From positions 209,443,741-209,507,740 of the forward strand of contig CM041465.1 of the NCBI GenBank assembly GCA_023213395.1: a DNA stretch of 64,000 nt, given 5' to 3'. Position numbers and translations under genes: made by a program. This document shows, in pieces, positions 56,487 through 64,000 of the stretch (its first letter is position 1; the number at the start of each line of letters is the position of its first letter). Below the pieces are notes generated by a model that searched no databases, was not told the origin of the DNA, and worked only from the letters and a program-made list of their open reading frames with translations. Origin of the DNA: Cycas panzhihuaensis (taxonomy: Eukaryota; Cycadophyta).

Positions 56487-59400
56487 ATGAAGCTTGCCTC
56501 TTGGAACATCCAGGGCACAAATGCCCCGTCAAAATATAGATTGGTTAGAGAACAACGGAGTCAACTGAAGCTAGATTTTCTCTTGCTTCAAGAAACCAAA
56601 CTGTCAATGGAGAACAAGGTAAACATCAAAAATAAAATATGGAGGGACTATGAGTGGTTAACCTCAGATGGGATTAGGGGCTCTGGTGGCTTAGCTACCT
56701 TTTGGAATCCCAAAGGATGGGAGGGTGAGGCCTTCCTCATCGAGGAGCATTTCATATCCTGCTAGCTGACTAGCAAGGTTTCTACTTGTCGATGGCTAGT
56801 CACCAATGTTTATGCCCCCCTATCGCAAGAGGGGAGGAAACGCTTATGGGACAGGTTGTTGGAGGCCCATAAGGAGCGGGTGGGTCCCTAGTTGATTGTT
56901 AGGGACTTTAATACGGCTCTATCCCCTAAGGAAAAAAGAGGGGGCCAAATAGAATGGACTAAAAGTATGGAGGACCTAGGGGCCTTCATGCAGAAGGAAG
57001 GTCTGATGGACGTCCCCCTGAGAGGCCCCAAATTTACTTGGTCAAACAAAAGACTGGGTGTTGGTCACATCCAGGTAAGATTGGACCGAGTGATGGCTAA
57101 CTATGCCCGGTTTAGCCAGCAAAGTAATATCAGTCTGGAAGCCTTGCCAAAGGCTGTTTCGGATCATTCCCCGTTGGCCTTGGGATGGGATAAGCCCAGG
57201 AGGCATAAGGGGGCTCCCATCCATTTTGAGTTAATGTGGACTAAGGACCCTAACTTGCGCAGTTTGCTGTCAAATTGGTGGAGTATGCCAGCTCAAGGTT
57301 GTGCCATGAGGAGGTTCTCAATTAAACACAATCGGGTCAAGATGCAGATTAAGGAATGGAATAAGACCACGCATGGGGATATCTTTGTTAAGAAAAATAA
57401 GATCCTGGAAGAGCTGAAGTTTCTAGAGGTGTATATTCAGGAGCACGGCAGAACTATCCCCCTTGACCAGGAAGAGAGAAGACTTCTTTCTGTTCTGGAT
57501 GGAGTCTTGACTAAGGAAGAAATATTTTGGAGGCAAAAGTCGAGGACCCTGTGGCTGGCAGAGGGGGACAGGAACACCAAATTTTTCCATATGACGACTA
57601 TAAAACATAGAGCTTGTAACCACATCAAGACCCTGTTGAATAAGGAGGGGGAGGAGATTGGGCAGGACAACTTAAAAGATGTAGCAGTGGAGTATTTCAT
57701 GGATCTATATAATGAGTCGGGATGCCTGGATGAGGAGGTCAGAAGGGAAGCGTTAGCCCTGATACCTAAAAAGGTGGGTTCTACCATGAACAGGGCTCTG
57801 AAGGCCCCCTTCTCATTGGACGAGGTGCAAAAAGCAATGTTTGATATGAAGAGGGAGAAAGCCCCAGGTCCTGATGGTTTTCCTCCGGGGTTTTATCAGG
57901 AGTATTGGGAAACTATTAAAGATGATTTCCTTGAGGCTGTGAAGGAGTTTTTTGAAAACGGCAGAATCCATGGGGAGTGGCAAGCTACCTTCTTGGTGTT
58001 GATCCCTAAGAAAGATGATGCAAAAAGAATGGAAGATTTTAGGCCCATCAACCTTTGTAATGTGAAGTATAAAATTTTAGCTAAGATTTTGGCCAACAGG
58101 CTGAAAAAACTTCTTCCTTCCATCATAAGTTCTAACCAAGATGGTTTCGTCAAGGGTAGACAGATTCTTGATGGTATCATAGTGGTTCATGAGACAACAC
58201 ACTCGACTTCTCAGAGGAAAGACCCAGGGATGATTGTTAAAATCGGTCTCTCCAAGGCCTATGATCGGGTCTCGTGGGGTTGTTTGCTTGACTGTATCAG
58301 TGCCTTTGGTTTTGGGGATGGCTGGAGGAAATGGATTGAGAGTTGTATTTCCAAGCCCAGCTTTTCGGTCATCCTAAATGGGTCATCTACAGCTTTCTTC
58401 CCAAGATTCAGAGGTCTTAGACAAGGAGACCCTTTGGCCCCCTATTTGAATTTAATCCTGGCTGAATTACTAGGTAGGTCCATGGAGGAAGCGAGGAGAT
58501 CCAGGAAGATAGTTGGGCTAAAGGCCACTACGGGGGTCGACAATATCGTCCACAGGCAATTTGTGGATGATAATATTTTTCTGAGTAAGGCTTCCATAAG
58601 GGAAGCTAAGGCTATTAAAGGTCAGATGAAGAAATTTGAGATTGCCACGAACCAGAAGGTAAACTTAGAGAAGCAGTATTTTCTTTATGAACACTTCGGT
58701 TATGACGCAAAGGGTTATAAGCAGGATTTTGGAGATGCTTATCAGGGCTCTCCCAACCTGGTACCTGGGTATGCCCCTATTTATGGGCAGGATGCCGAAG
58801 GACTTGTAGAACCCGATCATTAGCCGGGTCCATAGGAAGTTGGTTGGCTGGAAAGGGGCCCTGCTAAGTCAGGCTGGTAAACTTCAATTATTGTTGGCAT
58901 CTCTCCAGAGTATCCCTACATATATGATGTCCCTGTTTAGGTGCCCTGGGAAGGTGGTAAAGGCCTTGGAATCTATCTAGAAAAGGTTCTTATGGTCCGA
59001 GTCTAAAGACAGGCAAAGAATTCATTTGGTGTCTTGGGAGAAAGTCAGTTGCCCTAAGTGGGCAGGGGGCCTAAAAGTTAAGGACGTGATCAGTTTTAAT
59101 AAGGCCCTGATAGCCAAACTAGGGTGGAGCCTAACCATCAAGGAGGAGAGGCTTTGGTGCAAGATAGTGGCTAGGAAATACCTGTGGGGTAACCAATTTT
59201 TGAAGGTCTCTTCCCCTGGTATTCGGAGCTCAGCTATCTAGAGGAGTCTACTGGGCATGAGGGAGATGTTGGATTCCGGGGCCCAGTGGTGTTTGGACGA
59301 TGGGAAATCTTTGATTTTTGGAAGGGTACCTGGTGCAGCAAAACCCAACTATCGAGTAGGCCTACTTTTGCTTCTATGCAGGCAGATTGTATGAGTCTCT

Positions 59401-60654
59401 ATGGTACAAAAGTGGTTGATTATTTGGATTTCCATGAAGGAGAGATAAAATGGAGAAATTTTGGAGAAATCCCCCACACCCTGGACCACAAGCAGCAGAT
59501 CACTGCTCTTAGAAATGAGCTTAATAAGATATATGTCCCCAAATTTCCAAAGGAGGATGCCTTAGTTTGGCCAGGGTCGAAGACAAGGATCTATACAGTC
59601 AAATCTGGTTATCTCGCTTTAATTTCATAGAGAGGCCTTATTGAAAACAAGCTCCTAGGCAGAGTGTGGAACACAGGGTTTCTCCCAAAGATTACCATTT
59701 TTTGGTGGTTGAGTTTGAAGAATAAGATTCTTACTATCGACAACTTAAGGAAGAGAGGTTTTTCCCTGGCTAATAGATGTATCCTCTGTCTGCAGGAGGA
59801 GGAGTCTGTGGATCATCTTTTCCTGCACTATTCTTATACTAGAGAGGTGTGGGCGAAGCTATGGAGGGCCTTTGGGGTTTTTTTGATTCTCTCAGATTCA
59901 GTTATGAATCTTGTTGTGGCTTGGGTCTGCCCCTTTAGAAGTAAGACTCTAAGATCCTTGTGGACTCCTTCTTTACCCACGCTAGCATAGGACGTATGGA
60001 AAGAGAGGAATAGGCGTATATTTCAAGAAAGGAAAATGAATGAACAGAGACTCTTCGGGATCATCTTGGTGACCATGAAGGAGAACCTCAAGGAAGTTGA
60101 ACATGCCACTATCTCCCCCGATGAAAGAAAAGTCCTTGCTAACTGGGCTATTGAGAACTTTAAAGTAAAGCCTGTGCTGGAAAGGCAAAGGCTATGGAAA
60201 CCCCCTATCGCAAGATTGGGTAAAGGTCAACTTTGACGGACCTTCCAAAGGTAATCTCGGTGAGGCCGGGGGAGGCAATATCTGCAGAGACAAAGAGGGA
60301 AAGATAATCTGGGCCTTTGCAGATTACTACGGCATCCAGACTAACCACAAGGTTAAAATTGAAGTGATGCATACAACAGTGGACCTTGTCTCCAGAGAGG
60401 GATACTCGAGAATTATAGTGGAAGGAGACTCAATGAATGTGGTTAAATTGATTAGTCGGGAAGTAGAGTCGGATTGGAAGCACCGTGCCATGATCAATGA
60501 TGTGAGGATGGTGCTTCAAAGCAAAGACTATCAGGTGTGTCACATTTATAGGGAAGGGAACAAGGTTGCTGATAGGTTGGCCAACTTAGGGGTTCAATCT
60601 AGAAGATTTGAGGTTTGGAAGATAGTTTCCCGAAGAGATCGTGGGTCTGGCTAG
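56487..60654 (+). pseudogene. L1 ORF2: endonuclease, reverse transcriptase, RNase H
   Basis: Starts at ATG 56,487 (MKLASWNIQGTNAPSKYR). The endonuclease shows its Asn (WNIQG), Glu (LLQETKLS), Asp (VRDFNTAL) and the SDHSPLAL end near 57,165; stops occur at about 56,763 and 56,888. A 643-codon open frame (56,892-58,823) then covers RT: REKAPGPDGFPPGFYQEYW, FRPINLCNVKYKILAKILA, NQDGFVKGRQILDG. Motif A reads KIGLSKAYDRVSW, with Gly (58,245-58,247) for the catalytic Asp. RGLRQGDPLAPYL and QFVDDNIFLS follow. A frameshift near 58,675 leads through zf-RVT-like wording (FLPKITIFWWLSLKNKIL, CILCLQEEESVDHLF) to an RNase H at 60,220-60,654 with its D, E, D, D residues (NFDGPSKG, KIEVMHTT, VEGDSMNV, GNKVADRLAN). 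Confidence 0.92.
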
Positions 60655-60822
60655 AAAGGATGTTGAACGCTGAGATTTATCTGAGATTAGTATGGCATTG
60701 TTTGTTTAGCTAGGTCGTGGGCTTGTCATGGCCGATCTCTGGAGCCATATTGGCAGACTGTGTATAGGGGTTGGGGTCCCTTTTTAATCCCCATTTATTT
60801 AAACCTTATCAAAAAAAAAAAA
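60655..60822 (+). other. L1 3' UTR and poly-A tail
   Basis: Short UTR ending TTATC followed by 12 A residues (60,811-60,822), which merge with the A's that start the target duplication. Confidence 0.88.
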
Positions 60823-60835
60823 CCATCAAGAAACT
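60819..60835 (+). repeat. Target-site duplication of LINE L1, right copy
   Basis: 17-bp match to 49,326-49,342; then C5 leader resumes. Confidence 0.92.
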
Positions 60836-61037
60836 CAAAAGAAAAAAATCTTTTTGAAACTATTTTGTACCAATCTATACTGTACAATTATGTATGATAC
60901 TAAATTAGTGAAAACAATTTCTTTAGATAGAACTTGAAGCTTCCTTCAATGGTCCCTTGAAGTCTCTTTAAGCGGCTAACAAATATTGGAGCCTCCAGCA
61001 AGTGGTACCTTCAAGGAGATGCCCTAGATTGAAATTT

Positions 61038-61049
61038 GCTCTCATACCA
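61038..61049 (-). promoter_or_regulatory. C5 primer-binding site
   Basis: Plus gctctcatacca, one base off gctctgatacca, directly beside the LTR. Leader sequence 60,836-61,037 lies inside it. Confidence 0.85.
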
Positions 61050-61251
61050 TGTCAAAACTTTGGAGCACTTAAACTAAATAGAATAATCTCTATTTTACTT
61101 AATACAAAGAATGAGATAGTACATGTATTTAAACAGTTCACAACAGATGCATAATTGATAAGTGTCAAACATGCAAGGTTCAGATAACAACTTTCTAATT
61201 TCTAACTTTCTAAGTCCTAACATTACTACTAAGAGTAAACATTATTTCTTA
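61050..61251 (-). repeat. C5 5' LTR
   Basis: 202 bp, TGTCAAAAC...TTACA; partner of 37,398-37,601 and followed by the TTAAC duplication. Confidence 0.9.
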
Positions 61252-61256
61252 CATTA

Positions 61257-62279
61257 ACCCCATCTCTGCAATAGTGACCAGCTTATCAAGACATAAGGGA
61301 AGGGCCATCCTAGGCAACGGTAGCCATAGGAAGTAGGATTTAGCAAATACAAATGTTATTAGATGAAATGGAAGCAAACTATGATCAATTGTCACAACAA
61401 ATAGAAAAAAGAAAGAAATTGGAATAGGAATTGGCAACAAAAAAAGTAGAAATTAAAAACATGGCAAGATAAAATGAAAAAATGGCATAAGGTCACAAGA
61501 ATATCATACAAGTAGTAAGAAAAAATAAGGCAATCAGAGAAGCATAAATTGTTGAGTTGTAGGAGCGAGTCAAAGAAAAGGGAGGGGGAAAGTAACCACA
61601 TTAAAAAAAAAAAAAATTGGCAAATGATACTTTTTTAAGTTATGAGCAAAGATGCTCATCATTTTTTAAACCCATGATAGATGTATGAAGTGGTTTTAGC
61701 ACTTGGAACGATTGAAGGATGGCTTTAGGAACAATTCCAAAATTTCAAATGACAAGAATCAAAGAAGAAAATGAAGAAAACTCGCTCAATAGTGGTTGAA
61801 ATGGCTATGGGAACGATTGAACTAGTTGTAGGCCAAAAAATAAGCTCTCAAGCAATAATTGTTAGAAGGGAATTCTCAAGGAACAATTGTTTGAAGGACA
61901 TTGGATAGGAACAATTAGAAGGGAACAAGAACGATTACTCAAAAATAGTTCACCAAAATGTTAAAGCCTATAGCAAAATAGTGCACGGGTCTATACAGAC
62001 ATATGAAAAAGACAAATGATTAGTTATAATTAATGTTTTGTTATTGAAAGCTAATGGACACATGATTAATTATAATTAATGTTTTGTTATTGAAAGCCAG
62101 TGGACACTGTGAACAGTTGTAACATTTTGTCAAAATAGTCACCATTTTACGATATTTATAGGCCACTCTCAACTAGTTTTCAATGCGACACACCCTCACC
62201 TAGTTATCAGTGTGACAACCAAAGTATCAAGCATGCCCAAAGATAAAAGGTTCATGTGCATTGTATATGACAATGTTTA
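61257..62279 (+). other. Older flank: decayed Lys/Glu-rich frame and AT-rich DNA
   Basis: From about 61,350 to 61,590 the plus strand reads as a coiled-coil-like frame (LLDEMEANYDQLSQQIEKRK and more) broken by five stops. I do not recognise a family. The rest is AT-rich with aacgatt/aacaatt words. Contiguous with 37,397 before C5 inserted. Confidence 0.45.
62018..62107 (+). repeat. 46-bp tandem duplication
   Basis: Units 62,018-62,063 and 62,064-62,107 share ATAATTAATGTTTTGTTATT and differ at a few bases. Confidence 0.88.
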
Positions 62280-62490
62280 TGTTAGAATATTAATGTTTTA
62301 TCCTAAGTCTTGTACTTAAGGGTCCCTTATGTAAATTGAGGGTTATGTGTCATAGTCCCTCTTCAATTTAAAAATGACACTTATCATACATGTACTGGGT
62401 CTCTTATGTAAATCAGTTGTATATAAGAAAGAGAAACTCTCTCTCATCAATCAATGAAGATCATTCTCTTTCTAAATCTATTTTTCATCA
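62280..62490 (+). repeat. C8 5' LTR
   Basis: 211 bp, TGTTAGAATATTAATG...TTTTTCATCA, with TATATAAG near 62,410 and a degenerate primer site cggtatcaaagtag starting at 62,491. Confidence 0.82.
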
Positions 62491-63172
62491 CGGTATCAAA
62501 GTAGGTCTAATAGTAAGCCAGGCAAGGATATCAAACACCAGTTTTTGGAGAAACTGAGTAAGGAACAAGGTGACAAAGTTTCTGAAGAAAGAAAACAACG
62601 TTTTTAGAAGAAAGGATGATATTGTACAGATACGTACAACCTTGTACAATTAGAAATTAAAGTGCTCAGATTGATGCGAAATTTCACTAGCAGAGACATC
62701 TTGAAGAGTAGATTATATTGTCTCAAAGGCTCATTTGCAGAATTTGCCTTAATAAGCAGAAAATCACAAAAAATTTAGGGCACGAATTTGGATCTTCTAA
62801 TATTAATTTCTCTCAGTTTTCTATGTTTCAATCACAGTAATTGGTCTTAAAATCTTCCTTAGACCATAAGCTTTCTGTTGAGTATAAGATTGCATAATTT
62901 TATTAGAGATTTGTTGAGTTATGAGCAAAAAGGTGAATTAAACCATAATCGCCCCTCTTGTTTTCGTGCTATTTTTCTCTCAATCCAAAAAAAGTTTTCA
63001 AAATCTAATTTCAGATTCCTATAGATAGTGGAAAAATCTAACTTTTGAGGGCTTCATCTTTCAAATCTATACACCTATACTTTTTTCGTACAACCATACA
63101 GTCGTATGGACTTGGTCTATCACAGACAAAAAAAGAATTATTTTTGCAGTCCTCTCTATAATTTGTCATAAA
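62491..63172 (+). other. C8 leader
   Basis: Begins with the degenerate primer site; no gene. Confidence 0.6.
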
Positions 63173-63404
63173 ATGGCTTTAATTTATTCATTGGGAGAGT
63201 CATACAAGTTGACTGATCAGAATTATGCAACATGGAAGATTAAAATGAAAGGACTTTTAGCTGTTAAAAATGTCTAGGACATTGTCAGGGGAAAAGAAAA
63301 AGGAACAATCGTTGGAGATACTGTAAAACTTGCCAGTTGGGAAGACAGGGATAGGCAAGCATTAGCTATTATCACTCTATCCATAAGTGATTCAGTCAAA
63401 AAAA
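63173..63404 (+). pseudogene. C8 gag, N-terminal fragment
   Basis: ATG 63,173 begins MALIYSLGESYKLTDQNYAT, then WKIKMKGLLAVKNV, a TAG where Trp is expected, and RQALAIITLSISDSVKK, the usual start of a copia capsid. The frame is cut at 63,405 by C9. Confidence 0.82.
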
Positions 63405-63875
63405 TGAAGCCCATTGATAGAAGAATTAATGATTGATTTCATTAATTCATTGAGAATTCATTGCACTATATTTATGTAATGTTTGTACATAGTCTACATT
63501 GAGGGCTTCATTGTCATAAATGGGTTAAATCACAACTCAATGTTGTGAAACTAGGTGTGTGGGGGTTTATTTGCTATTAATGTTAAAATATTGTAAAGTC
63601 AATTTAATCATGCAAGGTGCCAAATGTCACCTTGCATGATCTTATGTTCAATGTTCCTCCTGCTTATTGTAACTGCCTCTTTTGTTCCTCATGCAAGGCA
63701 TTTTCTATGTAATGTATTATGTATGTACAATTTTGATATGAGATTAATGAAAGTTATTTTAGATTGGAGCCTATGAGAAACTCATCGCTTCTTTTGTGTC
63801 CATTGATTAAGTCTTTTAGAAGGTGTGCATGAGTCTTGAACCTGGGTTGAAACCCGGCACAACCCTCCCTTTTCA
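63405..63875 (+). repeat. C9 5' LTR
   Basis: 471 bp, TGAAGCCC...CCTTTTCA. Left edge inferred from the break in C8 gag and the terminal repeat. Confidence 0.75.
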
Positions 63876-63877
63876 CT

Positions 63878-63890
63878 TGGTATCAGAGCT
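63878..63890 (+). promoter_or_regulatory. C9 primer-binding site
   Basis: TGGTATCAGAGCT, an exact initiator-Met tRNA complement two bases after the LTR. Confidence 0.92.
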
Positions 63891-64000
63891 GATCTTTCAA
63901 CCTGCTTACAGAGCAAAGTCTCCAGTCTGTCTTCACAGCTTCCCTCATTGCAATAGTCGCCATTCAATGCAGCAATAACCTCTGTATTTTCAGCTATCAA

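Larger units (their letters stand above)
49343..60818 (+). mobile_element. L1: plant L1-type LINE inserted in C5, split by C7
   Basis: Plus-strand LINE with 5' UTR, ORF1 (DUF4283-like plus zinc knuckle), ORF2 (endonuclease, RT, zf-RVT-like region, RNase H) and a poly-A tail, between 17-bp target duplications. Without C7 (49,591-54,748 and its duplication) it is about 6.3 kb, a full-length copy. It carries many stops. Confidence 0.93.
37398..61251 (-). mobile_element. C5: old Ty1/copia element hosting C6, LINE L1 and C7
   Basis: Minus-strand copia. LTRs at 37,398-37,601 and 61,050-61,251 are flanked by the perfect duplication TTAAC (37,393-37,397 and 61,252-61,256). After subtracting C6 and L1 (with C7) about 5.0 kb of its own sequence remains, a normal copia length, which supports pairing these distant LTRs. 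Its LTRs differ at roughly 35 of 203 positions. Parts in order: leader 60,836-61,037 and 48,931-49,325, gag, protease, integrase, RT (split by C6), RNase H. Confidence 0.93.
62280..63404 (+). mobile_element. C8: 5' end of a Ty1/copia element, cut by C9
   Basis: 5' LTR, primer site, leader and the first 77 codons of gag, ending where C9 begins at 63,405. The remainder would lie beyond C9, outside the window. Confidence 0.82.
63405..64000 (+). mobile_element. C9: 5' end of a Ty1/copia element running off the window
   Basis: 5' LTR plus primer site and about 120 bp of leader. Start and end form a short inverted repeat (TGAA...TTCA). Confidence 0.8.

Noticed and set aside
1-64000. Endogenous pararetrovirus, CRISPR array or organelle-derived segment
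   Set aside because: All RT-bearing elements have integrase or LINE endonuclease, LTRs or poly-A as fitting retrotransposons; no spaced repeat array; no plastid or mitochondrial gene wording.
63782-64000. Minus-strand 72-codon frame at the right edge
   Set aside because: It overlaps the C9 LTR and primer site and has no domain; a shadow of non-coding sequence.

Overview
This window looks like intergenic DNA from a large, repeat-rich seed-plant genome. A gymnosperm such as a conifer is my best guess, but that is an inference. I find no host protein-coding gene, rRNA or convincing tRNA. Almost everything I can explain is retrotransposon: Ty1/copia, Ty3/gypsy (one OTA-type and chromodomain types), one plant L1-type LINE carrying an RNase H, and one non-coding LTR element. 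Reading frames are broken by stops and small indels, so I call them pseudogenes. I use labels G1-G4 (gypsy), C1-C9 (copia), N1 (non-coding LTR element) and L1 (LINE).

Layout. (1) 1-15,150: G1, a minus-strand gypsy element whose 3' end lies outside the window. Its 5' LTR is split by copia C1 (6,764-12,151, minus), and C1's gag is split by a solo LTR (10,638-11,188). G1 itself abuts the broken gag of another gypsy (G2). (2) 15,155-19,531: a mosaic of three truncated elements on the plus strand, copia C2, the chromodomain end of gypsy G3, then the 3' part of copia C3. (3) 19,985-24,172: N1, an LTR element without recognisable pol. (4) 24,222-30,560: C4, a structurally complete plus-strand copia with TSD CCCTC. 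(5) 30,979-35,700: G4, a decayed chromodomain gypsy. (6) 37,398-61,251: old copia C5 (minus, TSD TTAAC), opened by copia C6 (38,706-46,056, TSD TTCTT) and by LINE L1 (49,343-60,818, 17-bp TSD). L1 was in turn opened by copia C7 (49,591-54,748), whose LTRs differ at one base. (7) 61,257-64,000: old sequence, the 5' end of copia C8, and the 5' LTR of copia C9, which runs off the window.

How the parts relate. The full elements carry the usual cis signals: TG...CA LTRs, an initiator-Met tRNA primer site (N1 instead has a tRNA-Asp-like site), a polypurine tract, then gag, protease, integrase, RT and RNase H in copia order or PR, RT, RH, IN in gypsy order. Insertions nest cleanly, so the order of events can be read: C5 before C6 and L1, L1 before C7; G1 before C1 before the solo LTR. 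LTR divergence by eye agrees (C5 about 17%, C4 about 4%, C6 about 2%, C7 0.5%).

The most interesting points are: repeated loss of the integrase catalytic Glu at a codon lying in a CWG (CHG methylation) context in four separate copia copies; a second capsid-like module between protease and RT in G1; C7, whose LTRs are nearly identical although its coding region is broken by short deletions; and N1 with its own primer site and duplicated polypurine tract.
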